This document shows positions 35,041 to 48,548 of a stretch of 64,000 nt of DNA, in pieces. The notes beneath the pieces are model-generated. The model was not told where the DNA came from and ran no database searches. It saw only the letters and a list, made by a program, of their open reading frames with translations. The DNA comes from Pseudorasbora parva (taxonomy: Eukaryota > Chordata > Actinopteri > Cypriniformes > Gobionidae): contig NC_090184.1 of assembly GCF_024679245.1 (NCBI RefSeq), positions 7,534,047 through 7,598,046 of the forward strand, in the 5' to 3' direction. Both the position numbers and the translations under genes were made by a program. The stretch's first letter is position 1, and every line of letters starts with the position of its first letter.

Positions 35041-35883
35041 GAATCTCCCCAGATCCAATGCTGGTGCTTCTTCTCTTCAGTTCAGCCACACATCTTCTAT
35101 AGGGTTCAGGTCAGGGAACTTGAATGGTCATGGGAGAAGCTTCATTTTGTGCTCAGTGACACATGTGTGTGTTGATTTTGATGTTTGTTTTGGATCGTTG
35201 TCCAAACGGGAGATCCAACCATGGCCCATTATAAGATTTGTAGCAGAATCCATCAGGTTTTGATTTTTTATCTTTCGGTATTTGCTAGAATACATGATAC
35301 CATGTATCTGAACAAGATGTCCAGGACCTCCAGCAAAAAAAAAAAAGGCCCACAACACTAAAGATCACGTGGTATTTTTAGCCGTGGGCATGGGGCACTT
35401 TTTATCCCTGTTTGCACCAAACCCATCTGTTAGATTTGCTGCCAAAAAGCTATTTTATAGTTTCATCTGACAGGGTTGTTTGATTTTTTTTTTTTTCTGA
35501 CCCCAAGACTCAACTAATCTCTGCGGTTCTCCATCTGTGATCCTTGGAGAGTCTTTGTGCACTCAATCGTTCCTCCTCGCCGTGCATTAGGACAATATAC
35601 ACACACGTGTATTTTGTAACATATTTAGTTAAATGGAGCTTCTTAATTATTGCCCTGATGGTGGAAATGGGGATTTTCAATGCTTTAGCTATTTTCCTAC
35701 AGCCCTTTTTCTATTTTGTGAAGCTCAAAAATCTTTTGCTGCACATCAGAACTATATTCTTTGGTTTCACTCATTGTGATAAATGATTAAGGGAATTTGG
35801 CTTTTATGTCTCCTTATATTTATACTCCTGTGAAACAAGACATCATAGCTGGACACTTTCATGTTCCTTGTCACCCTGGTGTG

Positions 35884-36010
<127 letters not shown>

Positions 36011-36189
36011 GTAAATATACTTTTTTACTCATTTGAAATTCTGGCCAACGTGCTTTAGAGAAAATAATTTATTTCATAAATTGATTTACCCCCCATTTTC
36101 AATTATTTTACTTAAATGAAAGGTTGGATATTTGTGATTTTTTTAAATAAAAGATCAAAGGGATAAACAATGGAGATTATTTTTTTACA

Positions 36190-36192
<3 letters not shown>

Positions 36193-36285
<93 letters not shown>
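36193..36285. repeat. (AT)n microsatellite at the Tc1 right end, U2
   Basis: Grown from the tip of the element: U3 instead reads attaaccaggggtatatata at the same place, so the U2 tract has replaced the element's last bases. Confidence 0.95.
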
Positions 36286-36288
<3 letters not shown>

Positions 36289-36433
36289 TTTCTCCCTGAA
36301 AATCACTGGAAGTATGACCAGAGCTGTACATATCTGTACGACAGAAGGTGTTAGGGATGTAACAGTTTAAATAAAAAAAGTTGTTTGTATCATAGTTTTA
36401 GAGTCACGATAAATAATTGTAGAGCCACAGTAG

Positions 36434-37677
36434 TGAGATGGGCTTTGTAACGACGTCTTTAGTGCCTTTATGGGTCTTCCGAAGATGAACGGAGGTCTTA
36501 CGGGTGTCGGACGACATGTATGGAGGACCAAACCTGCATTTTTTTGTAACTCATTGTCATGGATCAGTAGATGTTATAGTCCATAACTACATAATATTCT
36601 CTGTAAAGTGTCGTGTAGAGCTGAAAATCATGATTTCTTGTTGTGTTGATTGGTCAATGTCAGTTATGTTACCAAGGTAGAGTTACAGTTTGTAACTGAA
36701 CTGACAGTCATTCACAGAGAAACACACTCTCTCCCTCTCTCACACCTCAGACTGTCAACATGCTCACTCTACCTTGGTAACAGAGTTTGACGGAAACAAA
36801 AGCGACTGACTAATTAGAAAAACAAAAATCACGATTTCAGAATATATAATATATTTCTATAGATATATAGAAATATATAGATATTAAACTTGAGTATTTT
36901 GCAATCAGTTGTTGAAAGGGTGTCATTCAATAGAAAAATTGCCTTTTTATAAGGAACAAATTTGACACAGTTAAGGTACAAACGGGCTTGTCCCTGGGGT
37001 AGTATAATGGTTTTTTATATTAATACATATTTTTTATTTAATCATATTTTAGTTAGTTAGGTCTTATTTTATCATTCCCGTAATGGTTTAGTATTTTATG
37101 AGTTAAAGAACTCTGCCTCGTCTTTTGTCCAAACATACCACGCCATCTTTACTGACGTCAGGTGACCTGTAAATGGGAAAAACTGTTTCCATTGCAGTTT
37201 TGTGAAATATTCCTTTTTCGAATTGTCTGAGAAACCACCTCATGCAAGCGTAAAAACTTTTTTATGATATATGGGTGTTTTGGCGAAATGTACGTTTCCA
37301 TGGGGCGTATTTTCAATTCGTAATTTACATTAAATAAGAAGGCAGAATTTGTGAAGAAATGCCAAAAGATCTGCCATAGGACAGATGTAGGTTGTGTCTT
37401 ATTCTGGCTCTGATTGGATTAAATGCAAACTTTTGTTAAGAACTCCATTACAATATATAAGTAGTGGAACATCTTAGGCACATCTGTTGAGTGAGTTGTT
37501 GAATTATTCAATAAATAGAGTCTTTCAAAACAATAATTCATTCAGGAATAAAGCAACGCTATTGTGTATTGCTCTGAGATGCTCAACTGGTTATCCTGAT
37601 GAAAATAATGATTAAAATCTACATTACTTCTTGTTTATGGATGTTGTACTATTGACTGTTGATAATGACCGTTTAAT
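36434..37677 (+). repeat. Left arm of 9.7-kb inverted repeat (U2)
   Basis: Collinear with 2678-3897; reverse complement of 44864-46173. It keeps tttatgatatatgggtgttt, which is deleted in U1. Confidence 0.8.
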
Positions 37678-37710
37678 GACAGGAGTGTGTGTGTGTGTGG
37701 GCATATTTTT

Positions 37711-37974
37711 GTGACATATGAGGACACAAATGTGTATAATGACATGGGTATGACACAGGTATTACAGGAGAGGGTGAAATATGAGGACATTGGCCATATC
37801 CCCACTTTTCAAAATGCTTACAAATCATACAGGATGAGTTTTTTTGAGAAAGTAAAAATGCAGAATGTTTCCTGTGATGGGTAGGTTTAGGGGCAGGGGC
37901 AGTGTAGGGGGATAGAAAATACGGTTTGTACAGTATAAAAACCATTACGCCTATGGAATGTCCCCATATGTCAC
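37711..37974. mobile_element. MITE with GTGACATATGRGGACA-type ends, U2
   Basis: Same 264-bp element and position as 3929-4192; followed by a (GT)n/(GTGC)n tract at 37985-38043. Confidence 0.75.
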
Positions 37975-38059
37975 AAAAACAAACTGTGTGTGTGTGTGTG
38001 TGCGTGCGTGCGCGCGTGTGTGCGTGTGTGTGTGTGTGTGTGTATTCATTTTTTAATTG

Positions 38060-38694
38060 AATTACAGTTACTTCTGATGTAACTTAGTACACTATAGACT
38101 AGGATATAACAATTCTATATAAAACAATCCTACTAGATATTCATAAATGTTTTTAATGATATTTTTTTTGAGAGCGAGAGTAATGGTAGTAATCTAACAC
38201 TGTTGCAGAAGATAGTAATTAATTTTTTTTTTTAAAGAAAAACTTACCCAATCGTGTGCATAAACCTACATTATATTAGAAGATTAATGTTTTAAAGAAT
38301 TAGAATTAGTAGGCTACGCCCCAAATAGTAGTTGGCCTTTGGTAAAAAGAGTGTTCCAAAGGTACCCGGATGGTTTACTATTTCCGGCCAGAATTTGAAG
38401 TGCGGATCGATGTACACTCTAACAGCAAATATTGCCCACAATCCATTGCACGATGGACTAGAATTCGATTAGAACGACAAACATGGATAAAAAGTTTTTA
38501 AAAAATACAAACATTTGCGAGTGTTTGAGCTCACTGTGACATCATAGTGGAGATTCCGTTCTGGCAGCTGTAAATTGCAGATCTGACTCTGGTTTGCAGT
38601 TAGTGCGTTTTGAATGAATAGAGCGAAAGACTTTCGAGACTTTGCAGATATCGACGACAAGTATTGAATTATCTCTCAGCATTCAGTGTCCATA
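38060..38694 (+). other. Upstream region of the 418-aa gene, U2
   Basis: Collinear with 4270-4908 with few differences; non-coding, probable promoter and 5'UTR. Confidence 0.35.
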
Positions 38695-40356
38695 ATGGCG
38701 CTGGTTAGCAGTTTATTAAGACAACTGTTTGATTGTTTTGCTCCCTTCTTGCGAAGAAGGGATGCACCACAGCAGTGTGTGGAGCAAGAATCAGCGGCAG
38801 TAGAGAAACTTCCAGAGGAGCGTGAGGCCTTCGACGGCACTGCCAATGACAGGAAGAGACGCCGCAAGGTACCTACACTGTAAAAAAATTATTTAGAAAA
38901 AAAGTTACCTGGTTGCCTTAAAATTTTGAGTTCATTGAAATTAAAATTTGTAGTTAATACAATGAACATTTGTTTTGAGATTTGACAACATTTATTATAA
39001 TATTATTAAAAGATTTTGTAAGCATATTGGGTAATTGTGTGTGTTTTATTTCTGATGACGCAGTGAAACATGCCAAATAGTGCTATTTTCATGATTTATC
39101 ACATTTTGTATGTGGTTCAGATACAATAATATTTTGATTTTCTATTTATTAAACAAATTTCCTTCATTGTATCAACTCAAATTTTTAATTTCAATAAACT
39201 CAAAATTTTAGGGCAACCAGGTTACTTACTTTTTAAAGTTAAACCAACAAAAACCAACATTTTTTTTTTACAGTGTAAGAATTGCCCGCTTGGAGAGAGA
39301 GAGGAGGAAAGAGAGGTGGAGATCAGTAAGGGAGGCAGTCACAAAGAGGAAGCTGAAATAACACAGAGAGGACGTGTACATCAGAAAAAAAGAGAGGTGC
39401 ACAGTCTGGAAAATTTGATGGAGGGAGGAAGTGAGCTTCAAGTGGATCCCCCCAAACTGTTGGCGGTTCCTTCATGTTCCGATGAAGTTGTTTCCCTCCA
39501 ACGCTCTTCATCCCAGATGCTTCCTGTGGTGGTTCCTCCACGCCCCACTCCAGCACCTGATGAAATGTTTTCCATCCGACACTCTTCATCACAAGTACGT
39601 CATCCCAAACGGCTTCCTCCGAGCCCCACTCCTGCACATGAGGAAGTGGTTGCTCTTCAGCATCCTCCCAGCCGGAAGCCTCTGCCGTTCGCTTGTTCCC
39701 CGTTTGAGCCACTGAGCCCCACTCCTGCACATGAGGAAGTGGTTGCTCTTCAGCGTCCTCCCAGCCGGAAGCCTCTGCCGTTCGCTTGTTCCCCGTTTGA
39801 GTCAGCTCCAGAACTCATTCTGGTGGACATAGAGGATGACGAGAGCGAGTATGTGACGTTTACAGGGAAGACCTTCTGCGCCAGTGACTTAGTCAAGTCT
39901 GAGCGCCCTCAAATGCCGGAGCTTGAAAAGAAACCGAGACTAATGGTTGCTTGGATGGAGAAGGACTGCGAGGTGCAGGAGGAAGTGTGGGCAGACGAAG
40001 TGGTGGAGGTCCAGGAATTTGTGGAAGAGGAAGGTGACCCCAGTGAAATCGGAGATGCTCACGCCATACAAGGCCATTTGGATGATGCTTTTCAGATTGA
40101 TGAACGTGTAGACTCTCCTGAGGGTCCCCAGAATAAGACCCAGGACAATGCGACCGTCCAGAAAATGTGCAAAAGAAAAGGGCCACTTGTTCTGTTCACC
40201 TGGGCAGCGAAGAAGGCCAAGAAAATACAGGAGAAGAAATTACTCAAGGAGAAGGAGCAACAAGAAAAAGAGTTACTGCTTGAACGCTACATAAATGAAC
40301 CGAAACTGAAACACTTGTGGATAAATAAGCATAACCGCAACTACTGCTCCTCCTAG
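38695..40356 (+). CDS. Unrecognised two-exon gene, 418 aa (U2 copy)
   Basis: Exon 1 38695-38868 and exon 2 39274-40356; frame, splice sites and AATAAA (40391) as in U1. Exon 1 is identical by eye. In exon 2, I count 14 changed codons against U1 and only 3 silent ones. Many changes lie in the Pro-rich repeats: the third and fourth repeats now both read HEEVVALQ, as if one repeat had been copied onto the other. The reading frame is intact with no stops or indels. Function unknown; a basic C-terminal helix and acidic middle are kept. Confidence 0.7.
38876..39275. mobile_element. MITE forming the intron (U2)
   Basis: Same element as 5090-5491: CACTGTAAAA..TTTTACAGTG between TA dinucleotides, 400 bp. 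The acceptor ACAG lies in the right terminal repeat. Confidence 0.8.
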
Positions 40357-40717
40357 TGCAGCTCATCCCTCTTTACCTTTACCCTCTGTAAATAAAAAAG
40401 AGTGCATACTAAAAGTTGAAAGATCCATGACTCTTCCTGACTTTTAAATAAATAAATAAATCACTTTATTTTGACGATAATGATGTATATTAAAATATAG
40501 TTATTTTTGCTTAAAATAAGGTATCAACATTTTTGATACGACTGAAATGTCATAATTCTTATCACCATTTTCAATATCATTTAAAAATCTAATATAGCCT
40601 AAAATAAACTCTCAAGCTTACTGAAGACAACCACACACAATAGAACAAAAACACTAATAAAACAGACCTTCCGTATTTAATTGTAATATTGTATATTGTC
40701 TAAAGAAAGCAAAAAAT

Positions 40718-41035
40718 TGTGGTGTGACAGGCAGCGGGGCGAGGGACCGCGAAAGCGGGCAGGTGTTGACGAGTGCCAGCTGCATGGCACACTGGTCTCG
40801 TCTCGCGGCCATGTGACGGGAGCATAAAAGAAGGAGCAAGGGCTGCGGAAGACGAGAGAGGACCAGGCCTGGATTTTACGTTATGTTTTGTTTATGTTTT
40901 ATTATGTTTATGTGGGCAGTCGTCCGTGAGGGGCTGCCCGCGGTTTTACTTTCGTTTTGTTTATTTATGTTGAATTAAAGTTTTGAAAAGTTCGCCGGTT
41001 CCCGCCTCCTTCCTTCCGATCTAAGATTCGTTACA
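40718..41035 (+). mobile_element. Solo LTR (family C), U2
   Basis: 318 bp, TGTGGTGTGACAGG to GATTCGTTACA, flanked by AAAAT on both sides like the U1 copy. Absent from U3. Confidence 0.85.
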
Positions 41036-41150
41036 AAAATACAGATGTTTTCTTTCTTTGGTTTTCAGGTTTTTCCAGTTATGATACGACTTGAATAGTA
41101 ATGACTATTATAACTCCATGTATGTACATGATGTTAATATTATGTATTTC

Positions 41151-43441
41151 AAAGCTACACTGTGTAACTTTTTTAGTTTATTCTTAGCTAAAAAAACGTT
41201 GTTCTTTCAAAAATATATGTGCTCATTAATGTATATTTACTTCTTTCAAGTAATAAAGTATTCTCGTAAGTTTATAATATGCCATTTAAAATACATACGG
41301 GTGAGGGGTTCGAATGCCGGTCGCCATGTTGCCCCTCCATCTTGAAAGTACATTAGCCAAAGAGGGACATACCCGTAAATTCAAGCTTCGCCTTTCGCGT
41401 TTTAACACTCGGTGGCACTCATGGTTGAGGTCGAACTGGAAGCCATGTTAATCTTGGGCTAAATCGGCCACCATAGGCGTTAAAATGAAATTGGAATTGA
41501 GTGGAACAGAAACTAATTTTCACTGGATGGCCATATACTGGGACATCGTTCAGCCTATTTTAGGGGGGCTGAAGCTACCCTAAAATGTTCCTAATCCCCA
41601 CTATCACTAACCATATCATCCTTCATATCTAGACACAACAAATGATGTATATCCAGCTACCAAAAATACCCGAAAAATTGGAAGTTGGACAGAAGTACAA
41701 AGAGTCGTTGTGCTATCAATATGATGCATCGCTAGCCCAGAAATCTAGACGCACCCTAGCGGCAGCAAATTTAATCTGCCCGCGAGTGTCGTCTAGCAAC
41801 TCTCAATACCCTTCTGAGCTGTATTCGCCTAACTCTTGCCGGGCCAATCACATCGTGTATAGAGTCGGTGGGCGGGGCCATAATGACGACGGCTGAGTTG
41901 CGTTTGCGTGCTTCTAGTAAACACAGAAACTGGCGACCGGCGGTCTTTCGAATCAGCTTAGACTGCGACTCTGGAAGACTTGGAGTTAAGCTTTTCTCTG
42001 AGAAAAGAACAGCACTGAAGTCATTGTTAAGAAGGGAAGATGTGTTCGGAGTTTTGCTGACCGGATACGGCGAATGTTTAATCTATCAACAAGCTCTGTT
42101 TCACCTTCATTGCTCTGGTTGGTTGTAGCACTATCCTATCGTGTGCAGAGGTAGTTTGAAAGACAACCGTTTATCCCGCCCCTCGGATTGAGCTGTCAAT
42201 GGTGAGTTTCCAGACCAATCATCTTGATGTGGGTCTGGCTTGTCAGGCTAATGCATCGCACCATCTCGTTGCAACTGTGGCAGCTTTCAGAGCGTTAATT
42301 GCAGACCAGAGTGCTGCTGTAAGTGACGGCCATTGCACACATACTCCGTTTGCCGTGCATATGCAGTGTGTATTTTTTCCCGTACCCATTGTCAACGGAT
42401 GACAGCGGACGCGGTCCGGCGAACCGTTCCAGGAGCGGTGCGTAAAGAGCAGTGCTGCGATCGTTTTCGCACCAGACGCATATGATGTGAATATAGTCTA
42501 TAATTCTATTCCGTTTCAAAGTCATGAGGCCTTTTGCCTTGGGTAAATCAAGGAAAACAACATCATACCTGGCATTTAGCTAAATAAGAAGACATAATGG
42601 ATAGCACTCGTCCTCCTTTCTTTTTGGAGGTAGAAAAACAAAGTTCTTTATGACCTGCTGGATTTCTTAAAACAAAAAAGAGATTTACAAAATAAAAGAC
42701 ACAATTTTTTGTCTATTGTAATGTGTGATTTTTAACATTGACTAGGCCTATAACATATGTTTAAATGTTATGCCACTTGCGTTGTGTGAGCGACTTAATA
42801 TATAAATCTAAAGGCTATATAAATATAAAGGAATTGGAGTAAAGGGATTGAATAAAACGTTGTTTATATTATAATAGTGCTTTTAAACATGCCATCTATG
42901 AAAGAGTGTATACAAGAGAATTGCAATGATCACAAGCCATGTTCAATAGCCTAACAACTCTTAAATTTGACATAAAAAATAATTAATAAATGCTGTGTTT
43001 GTGGCATACAGCCGCGGATCAGTTGCGCTCTGCAAACGCTGCAAATATGAAAGCACATCAGCGCACTTCTGCATCGGCAACTTTACTTTGGTCTGAGCTC
43101 GTTATCCACCCTCCCGCCCACATACACCGATACACGCTAATGGTGAAAGAAGATCGGTAAGTGCCGTGAGTCGTGTGATACAGTCAAATTGTAAGTTGTT
43201 TTTAATGACCTGCTTTCCTTTAGCTACGTTTTCTTGAGGTAAAGGAAAGGGGATATTTTGGTTTGATATGGAAAACTATAGTCTAGCTAGAGTGAACAGG
43301 CAAAATACAAGATTTTGCAAACGCAAATTTCAAATAGCCTACCCTGGGGCTAAGCCCCCCCTGTCTTCCAATCCTAGTGAGGTCCCTGGTCATATACCTT
43401 TTCACCGCTAGATGAGGGAAAATATCACACAGTGTAGCTTT
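41151..43441. mobile_element. TIR element with AAAGCTACACTGTGT ends, U2
   Basis: Collinear with 7364-9645, no transposase. It includes inverted-repeat arm 41814-42250 and otherwise non-coding DNA. Confidence 0.6.
41814..42250 (+). repeat. Left arm of inner inverted repeat, U2
   Basis: Reverse complement of 43995-44419, slightly longer than in U1 because it keeps the tttatcccgcccctcgg word deleted there. Confidence 0.75.
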
Positions 43442-43994
43442 AATGAATAAAGAGAAAATTATTGAATTCATGTGTTTTATTGTATGTTTAATGAAAATAA
43501 TACAAAAATATATATTCTTAGCATTCTTTCTATTGCTGCCAGGTTAGACTTGTGTTGTAATGATTTATGCCTGTACAGTGTGCGTAAAGAAGATGATGAT
43601 ATAATGCCTTTTAATAAATGAAGGTAAAACAATACATATAATGAATTAAATATGCAGTACATTACAGTTTTTAGTGTATTCCAAAATAGAGAAAATAGAG
43701 GACCAGGACCAGCATAATCCAGCTGCCATGCTTCAAAAACCTAACCAGCATATGTTGTTTTTTTCAACAGAGGTCTTGCCTGAGCAACTGTTGGTGCAAG
43801 CCATTGCGGTGGCTGCACTAGGAGTAGGGGCGATATACCTGTAGACCCGATTAACCGGTAGAAATTTGTCAACCGGTAGATTTTGGAATACGCTCATGTG
43901 ATGTTACTGTGCTGCACGGTCACAAAAGTTTATCGTTTGCATGTGTTTTTAAGCACCGCAGTTTAAAAACAGGTGTGCTCCTAGTACAGCCACC
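43442..43994. other. Spacer, no gene seen
   Basis: Matches 9646-10198, AT-rich and non-coding. Confidence 0.5.
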
Positions 43995-44419
43995 TAGCCT
44001 GACAAGCCAGACCCACATCAAGATGTTTGGTCTGGAAACTCACCATTGACAGCTCAATCCGAGGGGCGGATAAACGGTTGTCTTTCAAACTCCCTCTCCA
44101 TGGCGTGCACGCAATAGGATAGTGGTAAAACCAACCAGAGCAACGAAGGTGAAGCAGAGCTAGTTGACAGATTAAACTTTCATCGTATCCGGTCCCTTTT
44201 TAAGAATGACTTCAGTGCCGTTCTTTGTTCTTTTCTCAGAGAAAAGCTTAACTCCAAGTCTTCCAGAGTCGCGGCCAAAGCTGATTCGAAAGACCGCCAT
44301 TCGCCAGCTTCTGTGTTTACTAGAAGCACGCAAGCAGAACTCGGCCCTCATTATGTTAAGCCCCGCCCACCAACTCTATACACGATGTGATTGGCCCGAC
44401 CCGAGTTTTTACAGCTCAG
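43995..44419 (-). repeat. Right arm of inner inverted repeat, U2
   Basis: Reverse complement of 41814-42250; collinear with 10199-10624. AT-rich sequence and the tctcatttataaa repeat follow to 44863, without a gene. Confidence 0.75.
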
Positions 44420-44863
44420 GGGTCTCATTTATAAAACTTTGTGTATATTTCATCCTAAAAGTGTACATACGTACAAAAGCTAGATTTTGCGTACACACAA
44501 AAAAATTCTGATTTATAAAACACGAGAAGCTGCGCAAAAATCCCTTTATAAATCACAGCCAGCAACAGATTGTGCGTACGTGCTTCTCCACCCTTTCTCC
44601 TCCCCGAAACCACCAAATATGGAGCTTACAACGCCTAGTTTTACTATGCATGACCTCATCTGCATATCATTTGCATGCATATTCCCATCCACGTCACACC
44701 ATGTTTAACACTGTCAAAGGTAAAAGACATTGAAAATATTAGATACAGACTATAAATGCCACATTACATTACTGAATATCATTCAATATCCTTTTTATGT
44801 TTTAGAATAAATATATCAAAATATCCATAAGAAAACATAAATAAATAGTGTTATTTTAGGCTA

Positions 44864-46173
44864 ATTAAACGGCCATTATCAACAGTCAATAGTACAACAT
44901 CCATAAACAAGAAGTAATGTAGATTTTAAACATTATTTTCATCAGGATAACCAGTTAAGCAATAGCGTTGCTTTATTCCTGAATGAATTATTGTTTTGAA
45001 AGACTCTATTTATTGAATAATTCAACAACTCACTCAACAGATGTTCCTAAGATGTTCCACTACTTATATATTGTAATGGAGTTCTTAACAAAAGTTAGCA
45101 TTTAATCAAAACAGAGCCAGAATAAGACACAACCTACATCTGTCCTATGGCAGATCTTTTGGCATTTCTTCACAAATTCTACCTTCTTATTTAATGTAAA
45201 TTACGAATTGAAAATACGCCCCATGGAAACGTACATTTCGCCAAAACACCCATATATCATAAAAAAGTTTTTACGCTTGCATGAGGTGGTTTCTCAGACA
45301 ATTCGAAAAAGGAATATTTCACAAAACTGCAATGGAAACAGTTTTTCCCATTTACAGGTCACCTGACGTCAGTAAAGATGGCGTGGTATGTTTGGACAAA
45401 AGACGAGGCAGAGTTCTTTAACTCATAAAATACTAAACCATTACGGGAATGATAAAATAAGACCTAACTAACTAAAATATGATTAAATAAAAAATATGTA
45501 TTAATATAAAAAAACCATTATACTACCCCAGGGACAAGCCCGTTTGTACCTTAACTGTGTCAAATTTGTTCCTTCTAAAAAGGCCATTTTTCTATTGAAT
45601 GACACCCATTCAACACCTGATTGCAAAATACTCAAGTTTAATATCTATATATTTCTATATATCTATAGAAATATATTGTATATTTTCTGAAATCGTGATT
45701 TTTGTTTTTCTAATTGGTCAATCGCTTTTGTTTCCGTCAAACTCTGTTACCAAGGTAGAGTGAGCATGTTGACAGTCTGAGGTGTGAGAGAGGGAGAGAG
45801 TGTGTTTCTCTGTGAATGACTGTCAGTTCAGTTACAAACTGTAACTCTACCTTGGTAACATAATTGACATTGACCAATCAACACAACAAGAAATCATGAT
45901 TTTCAGCTATACACGACACTTTACAGAGAATATTATATAGTTATGGACTATAACATCTTCTGATCCATGACCATGAGTTTCAAAAAAATGCAGGTTTGGT
46001 CCTCCATACATGTCGTCCGACACCCGTAAGACCTCTGTTCATCTTCGGAACACAAATTAAAATATTTTAGTTGAAATCCGATGGCTCAGAAAGGCATTCA
46101 TTGACACACCGATATCATTTCCTCTCTTAAGACCCATAAAGGCACTAAAGACGTCGTTACAAAGCCCATCTCA
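44864..46173 (-). repeat. Right arm of 9.7-kb inverted repeat (U2)
   Basis: Reverse complement of 36434-37677; collinear with 11070-12394. Confidence 0.8.
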
Positions 46174-47301
46174 TGACAAGAAAATACAAAAATATATAAA
46201 TGTGTTTAATGTAGCGACAAATTATAACGTGCATTACAGAAATAAACAATGTCTAGAACAACCACTTCTCTTTAATTTAGCCTACATTTGAAGTTAACGA
46301 AAATGAACAATAGACAGTAGTTTCTTTGTTTAATTCACAAATAACTTGCATAAAAAAATTATAATAAACTAATAATATAGCCTAGCCCTTTAAATTGTTC
46401 TGTGTCGGCCACGCATTCAGCCTTAGGAGTATCGATCTTTCGGTGACCGTGGTCAGTGAACATTCATTCATTCATTCATATAAATAAAAACTTTATTTTA
46501 GCATATAAGTCAGCAGTTTTCGTTTATTTGCATTTTGTCTTATAATTCTGAGTGACAGATGTCACATTTGATTTAGCCTATTTTTCTGTGATATTTGTTT
46601 TAGTTACGGTGTTGACAGGAGCCTAGGCTATAAGAAAAATAAATGATTGCACGGACAATTCCTATCCCTAGTGTCTCTCTTTCTGTAAGGGAAATTTAAA
46701 ACATAGATTCTGGAAACAAAATCTAAATTTAGCTGGATCAGTCGGGTCGGAAATAAAATAATTTATAGCGGGTGAGCACGGAGTGAATTTTACGCGCGAG
46801 CGGAATGGTGCGGTGCGCAATAGCGGGAGCGGGACGAAAATACAGCCCCGCGCAGATTATATTTTGAAGACTATTTAAAGAAAGTGTATGAAAAAAAAAG
46901 AAACAGCGGAAAGGGCGATAATGGACTGATTCTTGAGAGGACTTCTTGAGAGAATGGTTGAGAAATAAATAGCATTTAAAAATTGGGAAATTAAAGTTCA
47001 TCTTGCTTGCTCAGGGCAGGGAACTGGGAACTGTGCGAATGCACTAAACGTTTTATTTACTTCAAGCGCTTGCACTGTTGTGTTCAATAGTATCCAGGCA
47101 ACACTTGAGTTACCGACCGCTACACCATCTTTAACTGGGAAATCTGATCGAGTGCCGAGGGAATGCGGATGGACCACCAGTGTGCTATGAATTCTTGGAT
47201 AGGGAAGGCTGCGAAGTTGTGGGAAGGTTCCATCTGCTGTACCCTTCCTTTGCCTGAGAACCGAAGGGCGCATTTTGAAGTCGCTCATTAATTGCGGCAG
47301 C
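46174..47301. other. Non-coding, nothing recognised
   Basis: Matches 12395-13520. No ORF with recognisable content, no clear element. Confidence 0.5.
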
Positions 47302-47449
47302 CTTCGTCGCACCAGTGACACAATCGCACTTCAAATGTGGCCTTCAGAGGGTGCAGCCTTCACATTGAGACAGCCTTCGTAGTGCCACTGTGACGTAATC
47401 GCACTTCAAATGCGGCCTTCGAAGTGCGCGTACTTCACTTTGGGACACA
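47302..47449. repeat. About 75-bp tandem repeat, 2 copies (U2)
   Basis: cttcgtcgca at 47302 and cttcgtagtg at 47375. The middle copy of U1 is missing. Confidence 0.85.
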
Positions 47450-47456
47450 GCTATAC

Positions 47457-48207
47457 TGTTATGTGTCACACTCTGTCTTCACCTGTTGTTCATCACCATC
47501 AACGCTCTCGCTGCTTTGCGCCCACACCTGTGTCTTGTCTAATTACTCAGACTACTTCTGTTGTTCGTTCTCTCTGTTCTGTGTCGGAGTATTGTGTGAG
47601 TTATGTGAGTAACGCTCTCTCTTTTTGTCAGCCGTATATCTTACCTGTGTCTTGTCTTGTGAAGCAGCATTCGCCCTGTTGTCTCCCGTTGAGACGTTGT
47701 TGCCTCACCTGTAGAGTTCTCTGCTCAGCTGCCGTCTTCAGGGGCCTCTCTCTCTGAGAGCATTTTCTGTTCGTCGTTAACTCTCGTGGCAAAGTATCCA
47801 CGGAGGAGCTGTCTTCCTGAGAGCACCTTTTTGAGTTTCAGCTCTGAGCTTTCTGTCTATACTGTAGACTGTTTTGTTGGACATTAAAGACTTTGCATTG
47901 TATCACCTTTGCTTTTGGATCCTTTTGTTTCACTTTCACTATGGATCCAGCGAAGGGGGAATCATTTTTTTCTGTGGTAGAGATTCAAGGAGTGATGCTG
48001 GGTCATCATGAGGAGGAGTTATCTGCTGCCAGAGATGCGGTGGAACGTTTGGCCGCGCAGGTTAATGATCTGTCCGTTCGCCTCCTTCATGCGCACCAAG
48101 AATCTCCTGTTGTTCAGCATCCTCCATCTCTTCCTGAACCTCGTGTGAACAATCCTCCATGTTATGCAGGTGAGCCGACTGAGTGTAGAGCCTTTTTGAC
48201 TCAGTGG
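47457..48207 (+). mobile_element. LTR retrotransposon remnant: 5' LTR plus truncated gag (U2)
   Basis: Same as 13750-14500; gag ATG at 47941, cut at 48207 by the repeat that starts ccctcatttatc. Confidence 0.65.
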
Positions 48208-48548
48208 CCCTCATTTATCAAAAGTGCGTACACCAAATTTCCAGCGTACACCTTGCGTACACCCAAACCCACGGTGACTTTGAGATTTGTCAATATGGAC
48301 GTTGGCGTACGGCACGCTCAAATCCTACGCCAGCTCAGGAGGTGGTGTACGCACGTTTAAGATACGTTAAAACGCACTGATAAGATATGCTATATGACCC
48401 ACTGTTAAAAACCACAACAACAACATTCAGTGTTTATTTTCATGCAACATGAACGTCAATGTTTAATTTGTGTGACTTTACCAAAACGTTTGCTTTGTAG
48501 GCATATGTATTCCTCCAGTCGCGAGCCTGTGCGCTTTATCTGATGTTT
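48208..48548. mobile_element. Repeat inserted into the gag remnant (U2)
   Basis: Collinear with 14501-14841, rich in gcgtacac words. Confidence 0.5.
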